DNA of 64,000 nt, taken from Arcuatula senhousia. Taxonomy: Eukaryota > Mollusca > Bivalvia > Mytilida > Mytilidae. The notes beneath the pieces were generated by a model. The model had not been told where the DNA came from, searched no databases, and saw only the letters and a program-made list of their open reading frames with translations. The translations under genes were made by a program, and so were the position numbers. The stretch spans positions 38,833,512-38,897,511 of the forward strand of contig OZ020306.1 in assembly GCA_963971305.1 (NCBI GenBank), in the 5' to 3' direction. Positions 33,701 to 43,208 of this stretch are shown here, one piece after another (the first letter of the stretch is position 1; every line of letters starts with the position of its first letter).

Positions 33701-34398
33701 AATATCATCTACAATTTCTGGCCTCACAGCATGTGCTAAAAAAAAAACTAATTTTTTATCATGTAGAATATGGAAAATAAATATACTCAAAAATATCCAA
33801 TATCTGAGCAAAAGAGGGTATTATACAATCACAGACATTCCCCGAGAAGTTTTCGAAATTTTGCCGTTATGTCACATTGATTGAATCTAACCAAAAAAAA
33901 AAACACCAAAACAAAAATAATTAAATAAACAGAAGATATCTTTTGATTTTTTTTTTAATTTGTACTTCAATCATACAATGAAATTTCACTAAATTCTTAA
34001 TGTTATAATAAGAAATTCTGTTTTAAAGTTGTGTCATTTAATTTAATGAAACCAATCCTACATGTTTGTAATGTCCATTTTTATTTTTTATTTTTTTTTA
34101 TAAATATAGCTTATATAACAACATTTTTTTTTTTGGATAATTTATAGACCTGAATTTATCACATGTATAAATAAATCAAGATCGCGGTTTATAAGAGTTT
34201 CTCCAAGATAAATTTATTCTTAAAATAATGAATATCGTTAAAATTATTTTCTAAATAAGTCACTCCTAAAACTAAACGAGTCATATAATATTCTTTTGTG
34301 ATTTCTGGAATTTTAGAAATTTAGATGTATCGTTTAAGTTCGCACTTACCTATATTGAAAACTGATGAAATAAGAACGACAACGAAAAATAGAGACAT
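18566..34398 (-). CDS. Lachesin-like Ig-superfamily cell-adhesion protein, GPI/membrane-anchored
   Basis: Seven minus-strand exons join in phase: 34398-34350, 33735-33626, 31603-31345, 30899-30733, 28901-28700, 27602-27369 and 18702-18566; about 385 codons in all (Drosophila lachesin is of similar size). Exon 1 is a signal peptide (MSLFFVVVLISSVFNI). Three Ig domains follow. Each has a Cys/Trp/Cys core: YLNCSV, LQWVKQ, DSGQYKCQIY (Ig1); LNCEAEG, ITWKRG, EDRGQFICIAD (Ig2); LDCLVA, VIWYKE, YGDYYCTGRNEYG (Ig3). The tail ECQGQNCPSVNTGG plus a hydrophobic stretch resembles the Cys-rich, GPI-anchored C-terminus of lachesin. The expected role is homophilic adhesion at the cell surface of neural or epithelial cells. 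Four further copies of the last exon lie upstream of it and could replace it. Confidence 0.9.
19048..19151 (-). CDS. Lachesin-like terminal exon copy B (short tail)
   Basis: Acceptor tttttccag|AAAC, phase 1. Reads ETTGMECQGQNCPFVNTGG, TTSGLHY, LFIYYSYS, then TAA. It diverges from copy A immediately after the HY codons, losing the long hydrophobic tail. It has a three-base-pair-multiple insertion (extra TG residues) near the start, shared with copy C. Confidence 0.6.
19186..19933 (-). mobile_element. AGCTCACCTGG-type element, 5'-truncated, between exon copies B and C
   Basis: Reverse orientation; begins (plus strand) AAACAAGAGGCTTCCAGGAG and ends near TCTGCTCAGAT. It is bounded by GATT on both sides (19182-19185 and 19934-19937), and the corresponding site in copy A (CACAACAGATTTAAAAACC) has no insert. 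The terminal AGCTCACCTGG hairpin is missing. Confidence 0.65.
20281..20384 (-). CDS. Lachesin-like terminal exon copy C (short tail)
   Basis: Acceptor ttttcccag|AAAC, phase 1. Reads ETTGVECQGQNCPFVNTGG, TTSGLHY, LFIYYSYS, then TAA. It differs from copy B by one residue (M to V). The two copies also share the same upstream repeat insertion, so they are the most recent duplication. Confidence 0.6.
20419..21696 (-). mobile_element. AGCTCACCTGG-type element, copy upstream of exon C
   Basis: Occupies the same position relative to exon C (GATT at 20415-20418 and 21697-21700) as the element at 19186 does to exon B. It is about 530 bases longer because the internal unit (AAAAGGGCAATAACTCC...TTTGAGTTATTTGC) is present twice. 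Confidence 0.65.
21978..22858. mobile_element. TIR-bounded element with 4-copy 175-bp satellite
   Basis: Begins GTCTCGCCTGC and ends GCAGGTGAGAC. The interior has four tandem units (ACCTATAGTTCTTGAGATAT at 22221, 22399, 22573 and 22747; spacing 174-178), each with AAGGTCAAGGTCAAAAG. It ends with GCCGTCGCCGCCGCCGG. Its insertion explains the wide spacing between exon copies C and D. A degenerate relative is at 42430-42850. Confidence 0.65.
22936..23033 (-). CDS. Lachesin-like terminal exon copy D (short tail)
   Basis: Acceptor ttattttttcag|AAAC, phase 1. Reads ETMECQGQNCPSINTGG, TTSGLHY, LFIYYSYS, then TAA. The intron just upstream (23037 onward) carries an independent insertion of the GGGGGCAT repeat. 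Confidence 0.6.
23037..23605 (-). repeat. GGGGGCAT-type dispersed repeat, inserted upstream of exon copy D
   Basis: Inverted relative of 15430-15800. It has TTTCTGAGAAAAGCTTGACG and GTCATACTGAACCATCCTAC blocks repeated three times, and it ends CGACATGTCGTCGCAGGGGCAT. It interrupts sequence that is continuous in copies A and E. Confidence 0.6.
23939..24039 (-). CDS. Lachesin-like terminal exon copy E (short tail, most 5')
   Basis: Acceptor tttttttcag|AAAC, phase 1. Reads ETMECQGQNCPSVNAPGE, TTSGLQY, LFIYYSYS, then TAA. It has an in-frame three-base gain (NTGG to NAPGE) and H to Q. As the first terminal exon met after the donor at 27369, it would be the default choice unless it is skipped. Confidence 0.6.
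24721..25310 (+). mobile_element. AGCTCACCTG-type element (partial)
   Basis: Begins AGCTCACCTGACATGAAGGGTC with the terminal hairpin, then CATCACTTGGCGTCTGTC and TTAACTCCTCTGACAC. The 3' part is replaced near 25300 by another repeat also found at 31975-32150 (CTGATGCTGTATAYCAAATA). It lies in the large last intron of the lachesin-like gene. Confidence 0.6.
25685..26870 (+). mobile_element. Element with ATACAACCGCAA terminus, copy 1
   Basis: Starts ATACAACCGCAA and contains tandem GGTCAAAAAGGGG / AAATCGACTTTTTTATTTGTGGTCCGATTTT blocks. Collinear with 45770-46760, whose far end is TTGCGGTCGTAT, the inverted counterpart of this start. No transposase is seen. Confidence 0.55.
31608..31745. repeat. 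23-bp minisatellite abutting the exon 3 acceptor
   Basis: Six units of TAATTGGATAAAATGATGTAAAG (given here as two blocks, TAATTGGATAAA and ATGATGTAAAG) begin two bases beyond the acceptor AG of exon 3 (31603). On the transcribed strand each unit repeats the pyrimidine-poor sequence ending CCAATTA, but only the last is followed by CAG. Confidence 0.85.
31975..32150. repeat. Dispersed repeat fragment
   Basis: Shares CTGATGCTGTATAYCAAATATCAAGTGG, CTGAGAAAACTGTTAC and an AACCCRGATTTTT block with 25330-25480. Confidence 0.5.
32281..32720 (-). repeat. Repeat-derived region with open frame
   Basis: An open frame of 112 codons at 32619-32281 (starts MPVLSQESLTMLSFV) lies in intron 2 of the lachesin-like gene. 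It shares an identical 20-base stretch with the window start (64-83), which marks it as part of a dispersed repeat rather than a host gene. No known domain is recognised. Confidence 0.4.
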
Positions 34399-34508
34399 TT
34401 TCTTATGTTTTTATGGTTTGCACATCTGTTTTCCAACTTTCAGTATCTGAATTATTTTGATTTCCTACTTTTGAATCATCGCATATTCATACAGGTAAAC
34501 AACACACG

Positions 34509-34525
34509 TTTAAATAGGTCACGTG
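34509..34525 (-). promoter_or_regulatory. Candidate TATA/E-box promoter of the lachesin-like gene
   Basis: Read on the minus strand, an E-box CACGTG (34520-34525) stands directly upstream of TATTTAAA (34509-34516), about 110 bases before the start codon at 34398. Spacing and order suit a core promoter; it could equally be chance in AT-rich DNA, and an upstream non-coding exon is not excluded. Confidence 0.3.
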
Positions 34526-34639
34526 ATCACAGGTATAACAAAAGTTCAGGTAATCCGCAGGGCGATTTAGTGGTAGCTTGTAAGGTCACCGATCATGGTG
34601 TCACTGTACCAATTAGGATCAATATAATCAAGTAACAAC

Positions 34640-37600
34640 AAAAAATGAAATCATATAAAAACTATTTTGTGTTTTTTTTCCGCTTGAGGAAACGGCGTAA
34701 AAGTTTTTGGCTGAAACTTTTTATCGGTTTCCGCAGAAAACTTCGCGACACTGATAAATAGTGTCTTATAATGGCCTATATATAACTATATCGTAACTTT
34801 GTATAATTTAGTAGTTATCTAGTTTATTAATTTAGTGAACATTGTAATGCTAAACAAATTGGTCCACAATCTAAAGCTATGTTTCTGGAACATAGGAGGT
34901 TTAAAGTCTAAATTGTTAGATAAGAGCAATAACCCAGATTTCTTAAATGAGATTAAACACTTTGATCTAGTTTTCTTAGCAGAGACGCATGTTGGTTATA
35001 CAGACAATATTTCCATCCCAGATTTTAATTATTTTCCAGTGTGTAGACCATTATCAAGTAACGGAAGATACTATGGAGGGCTTGGAATTCTTTATAAACC
35101 ACATATTAAGCCTGGTATCAAAATTTTACCTATTACAAACACTAATTACCACTGGATTATGTTAAGAAAATCTTTCTTTCATACCGAAAAAGATATTTAT
35201 TTATGCGTTGTATATAACCCTCCTAGAAACTCTCCATTAACCATAGCTTTGGATAAAGAGGACACAAGTGTTTTAAAACAACTATCAGAAGACATTGTAA
35301 ACTATAGTTGTAATGGTGATTTAATTTTATGTGGTGATATGAATGGCCGTGTAGGGGCACTACCTGATTATATTTCTGGTGATAATAATAAATACAATGA
35401 CAGTCAAATTGACTATATTCAAGATGCTGATCTGTGTCCGAGGGTAACATATGACAAAATTCATGATCTAAGAGGTAGAGAACTTATAGATATATGTATT
35501 AGCAATGGCCTTAGATTGCTCAATGGGAGAATTATGGGAGACTCCCTCGGCAGCTTTACATGTTTTACTCCCAAAGGAAGCAGTGTAGTAGATTATGTCC
35601 TGGCAAGTGAAAATTTACTTTCACAAATTCCATACTTTAAAGTGTCACCATTTATTCCCACCCTTTCAGATACTCATTGTAAACTATCTTGGACATTTAC
35701 CACCAAATTTAAAATAGAGAATTCCATAAATACATATAAATCTATCCCTTCTAAATACTTCTGGGATGAAAACTCTGGTTCTAAACTTAAGCTAGAATTA
35801 CAGAACAATGAAACTTTACAAAAAATTAATGACTTCAAGGCTCACACTATTGACTTAAAAGTTGAGAATTCAGTTAGAAATGCTGCTACCAAGTTTGAAA
35901 ATATCTTACTAAATGCATGTGATAAATGTTTAAAAAAACCTTCCTGTAAGAAAAAGAAACCAAAACACAAACTTTGGTATGATTCAGATTTGCGAACCCT
36001 GCGTAATCAAGTGGTTCAAAAAGCAAAGTTAATGTCTGATTTTCCATTTAATAATGAATATAGAAATAGCTACTACAGGGCATATCGAATTTATAATAAA
36101 ACCAGAAAATATAAAGCAAAAAATTATAAAATTAACATTATCAAACAAATTGACAATCTTAAAAGTGATAACCCAAAGGAATACTGGAGACTTGTCAACT
36201 CTCTTAAAGAAAGGAAGGAAGACATCCCTCCAGTTGATCCTGTGGAGTTTAAAAACCATTTTTATAGTCTTAACTCCGTTCAAGATGATTTTGACTCCAC
36301 AATTAAGAAGTTGAAGAATAAACTTGAAAAGCTTGAAAGTAACAGTATGAACTTGGCAAAATTAGATGATATTATAACTGAACATGAAATCCTTCATGCC
36401 ATTAAAAACCTTAAGAAAAACAAAACTGGAGGATTGCAATTGATTACCAACGACATGCTAAAAGCTGGACAAGATATCTTAACCCCTTGCCTATCAAAAT
36501 TGTTTAATAGCATTTTATTCTCTGGTTTTTATCCAGACCATTGGTCAACAGGATATTTAAGCCCCTTGTTTAAATCGGGTGATCGTTCCAAACCAGAAAA
36601 TTATAGAGGCATAGCAATAACAGGATGCCTTGGCAAATTATTCAACATGATTCTTAATAATAGATTAGACAAGTTTCTCATAGAAAATAATATTATCTCC
36701 CCTTTCCAAATTGGTTTCACAAAGAAATGTAGACCAGCTGATCATATTTTTGTATTAAAAACTGCTATTGAAAAATATACAAACAAAAATAAGAAGTTAT
36801 TTACATGTTTTATAGACTTTAAAAAAGCGTTTGACTCTGTATTGCATGAAGCAATATATGTAAAACTACTTCAGATAGGGGTTGGAGGTCAATTTTTCAA
36901 TACACTTAAAAACATGTACAGTAAATCTAAGTTATGTGTCAAAATTGGTAGTATTCTTACTGAGAATTTCAATTCTGAAGTTGGGGTAAGACAGGGTGAT
37001 ATTTTAAGCCCTAATCTATTTAAAATTTTTATCAATGATCTCCCCAACTATCTTGACAGCACTCATGACCCCGTCACTATCAATAACAAAAATATTAACT
37101 GCCTATTATATGCAGATGATGTAGTTATAATGTCAACTTCCCAAAATGGATTGCAAGAAAAATTAAACAGACTTCAAAAATTTTGTGATGACTGGGGAAT
37201 CGGTGTTAATCTCTCAAAAACTAAAATTATGATCTTCAATAAACTTGGTAAACATTTGAAAGATAAATTTACACTCCAAAATCATACTTTGGAATGTACA
37301 AATAATTATAAATATCTCGGTGTTGTCATAACTCCTTCTGGCTCTTTTCAAGAGGCAAAATCTGACCTCTACCGGAAAGCTCTTAAGGCTCTATTTAAAT
37401 TAAAAGCAGATTATGTCTCCCTCGGACCCAGTATCAGATCATCCTTACACATATTTGATCATACTATAAAATCCATATTACTGTATGGTGCAGATGTTTG
37501 GGGTTGCTATTTACCTCCCTCCTTTAAATTAGAACATTTATGTGATTGGACTAGACAATCAAAATTTTCACCATCTTCTAAGATGGATTTGCATTTCAGT

Positions 37601-38551
37601 AAATATATTCTTGGAATTTACAAAAAAGGCTCCAATTTTGGAGTAATGTCTGAATTGGGTAGGTGTCCTATTATTCTGGACTGTTTTAAAGCTAGTATAA
37701 ATTACTGGTATCGTTTGGAAAATATCCCGAACGGTTTACTAAAAGATGCTTATTTGGAATCCAAAAATATTTATGAGGAGGGAGGGAAATCATGGTTTTC
37801 AGCTATTACCAATCTATTTACTATTTTAAAGACTCCAGGAGGAAATAAGTATAAAAAATATTCAAAATCATCATTTAAACATTCTATTAAAACAGATCTA
37901 CAAAATATTTATATAAAAACTTGGTATAATAACAGAAATAAACTAATTGTTGATAATGGAACTTTAAGGACCTATCTGAAAATCAAAACCAACTTTGGAT
38001 TTGAAAAATATCTAGAACTTTTAACTGATTCAGAACTCAGAAGGTCTATCACAAAATTCAAGATCAGTTGTCATAAATTAAAAATTGAAACAGGTAGACA
38101 TACCAAACCAAAAACTCCTTTAGAAGATAGAATTTGTGATAGGTGTAATAATTTAGAAGTAGATGATGAATTACATTTTTTTAACCAATGCTTAAAATTC
38201 TCTGAGTCCAGAATTATATTATTTAATAAGATTAAAGAATCTAATATTAACTTTAGTAGCTTATCACAATTTAACAAATTATACTGGACTCTCAATTGTG
38301 AAAATATAACCATACTTAATAATTTTGGCAAGTTCCTCTTGGAGTCAAGGTTGATATAAATGTTTTATTTTACACCACTGTTTTATATTTTGACTGATTA
38401 TATAAATCCATGTACTTTACACCAGTTAAAAGGTTCAAATATTTATATGTTATCTATGTCATTAAATCATAATTGTTTGTCATGTCATTGCCCCTCGAGG
38501 GCCCTTAATTGGTCAATAAACTTGTATTCTTGTATTCTTGTATTCTTGTAT
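34640..38551 (+). mobile_element. Full-length-looking LINE (non-LTR retrotransposon)
   Basis: A single long ORF (34835-38359) is followed by about 160 bases of 3' UTR and a short terminal array of the 8-base unit TTGTATTC (about 38520-38551). Simple-repeat 3' ends of this kind are known from CR1/L2-type LINEs. The 5' boundary is not defined, so 34640 is a guess. No ORF1 is visible between the first lachesin exon and the ORF. It lies head to head with the lachesin-like gene. Confidence 0.8.
34835..38359 (+). CDS. LINE endonuclease/reverse transcriptase, intact 1174 aa
   Basis: An N-terminal AP-type endonuclease (EEP fold) spans about residues 13-290: FWNIGG at 17-22, AETH with Glu50, GDMNG at 167-171, SVVDYV at 250-255 and SDTH at 278-281. 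The reverse transcriptase follows, with DFKKAFDSV (motif A) near residue 660, VRQGDILSPNLF (motif B) near 717, YADD (motif C) near 759, then NLSKTKIMIF and YKYLGV. A C-terminal CDRCNN...DELHFFNQC segment is a Cys/His pattern typical of LINE tails. All catalytic residues that I can check are present and no stop or frameshift interrupts the frame, so the copy may be young or active. Two open frames on the antisense strand and one in another plus frame inside it are shadows. Confidence 0.93.
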   Translation: MNIVMLNKLVHNLKLCFWNIGGLKSKLLDKSNNPDFLNEIKHFDLVFLAETHVGYTDNISIPDFNYFPVCRPLSSNGRYYGGLGILYKPHIKPGIKILPITNTNYHWIMLRKSFFHTEKDIYLCVVYNPPRNSPLTIALDKEDTSVLKQLSEDIVNYSCNGDLILCGDMNGRVGALPDYISGDNNKYNDSQIDYIQDADLCPRVTYDKIHDLRGRELIDICISNGLRLLNGRIMGDSLGSFTCFTPKGSSVVDYVLASENLLSQIPYFKVSPFIPTLSDTHCKLSWTFTTKFKIENSINTYKSIPSKYFWDENSGSKLKLELQNNETLQKINDFKAHTIDLKVENSVRNAATKFENILLNACDKCLKKPSCKKKKPKHKLWYDSDLRTLRNQVVQKAKLMSDFPFNNEYRNSYYRAYRIYNKTRKYKAKNYKINIIKQIDNLKSDNPKEYWRLVNSLKERKEDIPPVDPVEFKNHFYSLNSVQDDFDSTIKKLKNKLEKLESNSMNLAKLDDIITEHEILHAIKNLKKNKTGGLQLITNDMLKAGQDILTPCLSKLFNSILFSGFYPDHWSTGYLSPLFKSGDRSKPENYRGIAITGCLGKLFNMILNNRLDKFLIENNIISPFQIGFTKKCRPADHIFVLKTAIEKYTNKNKKLFTCFIDFKKAFDSVLHEAIYVKLLQIGVGGQFFNTLKNMYSKSKLCVKIGSILTENFNSEVGVRQGDILSPNLFKIFINDLPNYLDSTHDPVTINNKNINCLLYADDVVIMSTSQNGLQEKLNRLQKFCDDWGIGVNLSKTKIMIFNKLGKHLKDKFTLQNHTLECTNNYKYLGVVITPSGSFQEAKSDLYRKALKALFKLKADYVSLGPSIRSSLHIFDHTIKSILLYGADVWGCYLPPSFKLEHLCDWTRQSKFSPSSKMDLHFSKYILGIYKKGSNFGVMSELGRCPIILDCFKASINYWYRLENIPNGLLKDAYLESKNIYEEGGKSWFSAITNLFTILKTPGGNKYKKYSKSSFKHSIKTDLQNIYIKTWYNNRNKLIVDNGTLRTYLKIKTNFGFEKYLELLTDSELRRSITKFKISCHKLKIETGRHTKPKTPLEDRICDRCNNLEVDDELHFFNQCLKFSESRIILFNKIKESNINFSSLSQFNKLYWTLNCENITILNNFGKFLLESRLI

Positions 38552-38575
38552 AATGAGTTAACTCTCGTTAAATGA

Positions 38576-39140
38576 TACCCCGCCACGTTATAATATCAAA
38601 AGTACTTTCAAAGTGGCCTATCTCGAAAACTTTTTTTCGGATCATGCTGGAAATTGAACTTGACCTGTATTTTAGCTGTACAAAATATCATTTGAATCCC
38701 ATGACGTGTTTTCAAGTTATTGGTCGGAAACTCAAAATTTCATGAAATTTGATTTTTCAAAGTGGCCTATCTCGAAAACCATTTTTTGGATCATGCTGGA
38801 AATCGATATTGACCTGTATTTTATTGTACTTAACAGCTGTGCAAAATATCATTCTAATCCGTTGATGCGTTTTCAAGTTATTGGTCGGAAACTCAAAATT
38901 CAAAGTCATGAAATTTGATTTTTCAAAGTGGCCTATCTCGAAAACTATTTTTTGGATCATGCTGAAAATCGAACTTGACCTGTATTTTATTGTACTAAAC
39001 AGATGTGCAAAATATCATTCAAATCCTTTGACGCGTTTTCAAGTTATTGGTCGGAAACCTTCGGGGGACGGACGGACGGACAGACACCGAAAAAAACTGA
39101 GGGTATAACATAATACCCTGCCACTTCGTGTGGCGGGGTA
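38576..39140. mobile_element. TA-flanked element with CCCCGCCAC inverted repeats
   Basis: CCCCGCCAC at 38578-38586 and GTGGCGGGG at 39130-39138 are exact inverted repeats, each bordered by TA, consistent with a Tc1/mariner-type target (inference). The interior is three tandem units of about 165-170 bases (GTGGCCTATCTCGAAAAC..., TTTTCAAGTTATTGGTCGGAAAC) and a GACGGACGGAC run. The right end also has an AGGGTAT...ATACCCT hairpin. It starts only about 25 bases after the LINE tail. Confidence 0.65.
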
Positions 39141-39439
39141 TAAAAAGCATTTTATACCTGAGCTGGAAGCATAGTTCTAAATAATATGATTATCATCTTC
39201 ACTGGAACTAAAACTCAGGCATTACACAAAGCTAGGCGTGACGCATGTTGAGTCCACCGATTTCAGTCAAGTTTTAAAATAGGATGTACACTGTGTGAAA
39301 GTTTCATGAAATTGGATGAATAAGAGTCTATCTAACGGACACCCTAATCACTTTATACCCGCACACTTTTAAAGCGTATTTAGTCTCTTTTGCATTTTGA
39401 AAGAGAAAGTCAAGAGAGAGAAAAAAAACTTGGCTTCTT

Positions 39440-39960
39440 AACAAACTTTTTATACCCCTGGATTGAAGAAGAGGGGGGTATACTGGTTTATATACCTCTG
39501 TCAATCCGTCAGTCCGTCCGCCGTCTGCAACATAACTTTTGCAAATGTTTTGTAACACTTTTTCTCACCAACTATAAAATCACAGTGGCTTGAAATTTTT
39601 GTAGATGAGTTCAGTATGAGGTCTTTTATTGCGACTGTACCAAAATAAGGGCTGTCGAATATCTACTTTTTGTCACCGACTAAGCCAAATTTCAACAATA
39701 TTGGTCAACTGTTGAAAATTTTCATAACTGTTTTCTCAGCAACTACATATCAATTGACTTGAAATTTGCTAAAGTTCTTTATCGCGAGTACTGAAAAAAG
39801 GTATGTCTCATTTCTGCTTTGTGTTTATTGACTTGGTCAAATTTCAACATTATTGGACAAATGTTGAAAAATTCCATAACAGTTTTTTTCAGCAATTACT
39901 CCTCACAGGGGCTTGATATTTGATGTATGACTTCAGTATCACGTATTGAAATTAAGTCTG
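39440..39960. repeat. Dispersed repeat with degenerate tandem blocks
   Basis: TATACCCCTGGATTG...GGGGGGTATA forms an inverted start, followed by CCGTCAGTCCGTCCG and two or three diverged units containing AATTTCAACAWTATTGG and CTCAGCAACTAC. More units continue to about 40500. Confidence 0.5.
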
Positions 39961-39966
39961 GCTGCG

Positions 39967-40053
39967 CACATCCTCCCAAGTCAGGTTTTTGAGTCAACGT
40001 CCTCCTTTTGTGGGAGCGGGACTTGGACCCAAAAACCTGACTTGGGAGGATGG
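39967..40053. repeat. Foldback, ~30-base arms
   Basis: TCCTCCCAAGTCAGGTTTTT and its inverted copy AAAAACCTGACTTGGGAGGA enclose about 35 bases that also partly pair (GAGTC/GACTT). The overlapping plus-strand frames are products of this hairpin. Confidence 0.65.
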
Positions 40054-40499
40054 GCTGCACAAGGTTCTGTTGTTTTCTCAGCCTTTCAATTTTTTTCTGC
40101 TACGATCTGTGTTTTCAACTTTTGGGATTGGTATTTTGCTTTATGTTGTGCTTTTAATTTCTTTTTGGTAGGTATACTCTTTGTTCCAAAATCAAACTTT
40201 ACTCGAATTTTGTTTGCTGAGGATCGTGTTGCACAAGTGTGAGAGGATGTTGACTGGCTTGTGCCAGAGACTTTATCAGATTGAAATTAAGTCGTGTTTA
40301 CCGACTTGGTAAAACTTCAACATTCTTGAAAATTTCCATAACAGATTTCTCAGCAACTACTCGTCACAGAGACTTGATATTTGGTGTATGACTTCAGTAT
40401 GTGATCCTTTGTAGCACGTTATCAAAATCGGCAAGTCTGTTGGATATAATCTACATGTACTTCCTGTTTTCTGACTTAGTCAAATTAGCAATAGGGAAT

Positions 40500-42400
40500 T
40501 AGCGGGGCAGTGGCTCACAGATTAAGTGTTTGTAAAAGATTTCACAAAAAGTAGGGCATTTTCATTCATAGTGTCTATGGGCCATGGACCTATGAAAATG
40601 TCTTATTTTAGTCATGTAGTTTCATTAATATGAACAATTTAGAATATGAGCGTGAATATGACTTACTGGAATTTTATGGAGGACGGAATGTATTTTCTTT
40701 TAAAAATAAAATTAAGTAATCTAACTATTTCTAAGCGTTTTGCAATATTTATTTTCTCTATTTGAATCATACCATGGGAAATTTCATACAAGTACCTAAA
40801 ACAATGGATCGGAACGATTTATGACAGTATTGACCCGGTTGTTCAAAGTATAAATGTCATGGGACATATCAATGTTATTTGTACAATGGTAGAAACAGGA
40901 AATTATGGGGCTATATTCAGTGTTCATTACATTACATAACCTCTCATTTGATAAGTATATCTTGTTTTATAGGGTATATTTTTGCTTGTTCAAGCTCTGA
41001 TCTTGTTTACTTGTTAGAATCAGAAAATGGTGGACCGCCAATATTGAGGACGAAAAAGCGGAAACGGAGATTCCAGCCGTCTATTTTGCTGTAAATCCGC
41101 ACAGAAATCACAAAATTTCCTATGGATAGGTGAAGGGGAAGCAAACAACCGGATCTCCGCCCCCTCTCAGGGCAATGACGAACAAAGACGTACCGGTACT
41201 ATAATGCAACAAAGAAAAATTAGAAACAACACACAAATTTTTTATTCACAGTTTCTTCATATTATACTATTGTGTAAGAACATCTAATGCAAATTCACAC
41301 TCCGCTTACCCCTTGTGTTAAATTATGCAGATTCACAGTTGGAGATACGGGTAGGTAATATTTAAATCAAATTCATATAAAATTCACAAAGTTATAGACT
41401 TCTGACACAAAAACAAGTCACTCAAGTTAAAATTCAAAAATATTCTAAAATAAATGGGACTGATATTTATTTTACTGGTTATGAAATTTTAATTAAGGCT
41501 GTCAAAATAATCAAGGAATTAGAGTACTCTAATTCCTTGTAATGATATACTGGAATAGCTGAAACAATCAAACTGGCCAAATATGTGTACTATGCTGTAC
41601 GAATTGAAAAACCATTAACATGAATATGCTAAATTAACTCTGTTTCATGCTATTCTTCCACATTAGTTCAACAAGGCTTAGAAAAGCCATTAACATGAGT
41701 TCAGGCACTTTCTTTATAACATTGGACAATTCTAAAGGAATGTACAAAGCCCAATCTTTAAAAATCTATAAAATCTGTATAAGCGCCCAAAACAGCATTA
41801 ATGGACCTTCTTTTGTTGGATAATAAAAATGTACTAATGAATAATGTACTACTTCACAAAATATAGCTTTTACAGGAAATAGAGGAAAAACTCAGTACAA
41901 CAGTAAACACGTACTGTTATATGTATATATACAATATGCAAGTTGGAGTCGAACAATATGCAAGATGTCCTATTCGGAGTTCAATGTGACTAACTATTAC
42001 TTGTAAGCTTCTAAACAACAGTTCTATTAACTTTCCAGTTCTCTTAACTTTCCAAGGGCAAAGACAAGGAAACATTTTTATCTTAATAAGGATCCGATTT
42101 TGTTTTACTAAAAATTAGCCTTATGCTTATGGCTTTATAGACAATCCAATTAATCAACAGAACACATTGTGTGCACCTGTCACTCTTAGTATATGGATCT
42201 ATTCATTTTGATATTAATTCTAAAAAAGTTACAGACTAAATAATTCAGAAATATCTTTTAACTTTTACTCTTTGTCATAGACTTTGCTCAAACTGTTTTC
42301 AAATACATCTCATCTGCTGCCAACAGAATTATAGATATAATGAAAGATAAAGCTTGCACTCTCACATTTATAAAGAAACAGTTTTTGGTATAAAAGTTGC
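40500..42400. other. Intergenic stretch, no supported gene
   Basis: No exon. Around 41030-41170 there is a local rise in GC with a GC box (CCGCCCCC, 41157-41164) and AAAATGGTGGACC, which look promoter-like. No open frame or splice site supports a transcript. Confidence 0.35.
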
Positions 42401-43195
42401 TAACCTGAAAACACAGGATTGAGGCCAAAAGATGAAGATTCAGCCGAAACAGTCTAACTATGATGCAAAACAATAGCAAGTTTCAACAACCCACGACATA
42501 GTTCTTTAGATATGAAGGTGTTCATAAAACTTTAATATTGTTTTTTTAAATTGTTCAAGCCATTAGTACTCAACTAGTAAATTAAGGCCAAGGTCAACGA
42601 TGGGGATGCAACCACTGGGTCACGTTTCATCAACCTAGGACTATATATATATATATATATTCCTGACAAAAAAGATGCACATAAAACTTTAACATTACTT
42701 TTATATATTGTTTTGATAATTGTCAAAGTCACTCAAACCAGAAATCAAGTCAAACTCAAAAGATGGGAAGACCTCTGTGCTAAGTTACAACTGGGGCATT
42801 TGCATACCAAGTTCCATCAACCTAGGAATTATAATTCTTGAGTTCATACATTCTCCCGTAAATTGAACAATAACGTTAAAATGCCGTCTTTGTCTTCTGA
42901 GACCTACCAACGTGGCACCGTTTCCATAGAATAACATTCTATTGTAATACATTGAAAAAATATGATAATTATAACAATTTTGAATGAAAAATTATTTATT
43001 TGGCCCAAGGTTAAGAAAAACACCATTCACCATGTAAGTCATTAAATCCGATTTTGCTGTGTCCAATGAACGTGGGTGCAATTTAAGATCTCTCTCAAAA
43101 AATAAATATCGCTGCATCGGTTTTCAAACTTAGATATTTTATTGTAGACGGGTTTCACTTCAAGCTTAATCATGTTTTTGCACGAGATTTCATTG

Positions 43196-43208
43196 GTTGC
43201 TAAGCAAC
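43196..43208. promoter_or_regulatory. X-box-like palindrome
   Basis: GTTGCTAAGCAAC is a near-perfect palindrome of the RFX X-box type (GTTRCY..RGYAAC), preceded by an inverted CCAAT (CATTGG). Position relative to any gene is unclear. Confidence 0.35.

Noticed and set aside
35223..38331. Antisense and alternate-frame ORFs inside the LINE
   Set aside because: They are shadows of the 1174-codon ORF.
39946..40242. 98- and 60-codon overlapping plus-strand ORFs
   Set aside because: They run through the foldback at 39967-40053 and adjacent repeat sequence; no splice or domain evidence.
40879..41094. 71-codon plus-strand ORF
   Set aside because: No domain or supporting splice sites; the C-terminal basic stretch comes from a GC-richer patch that looks more like promoter DNA.
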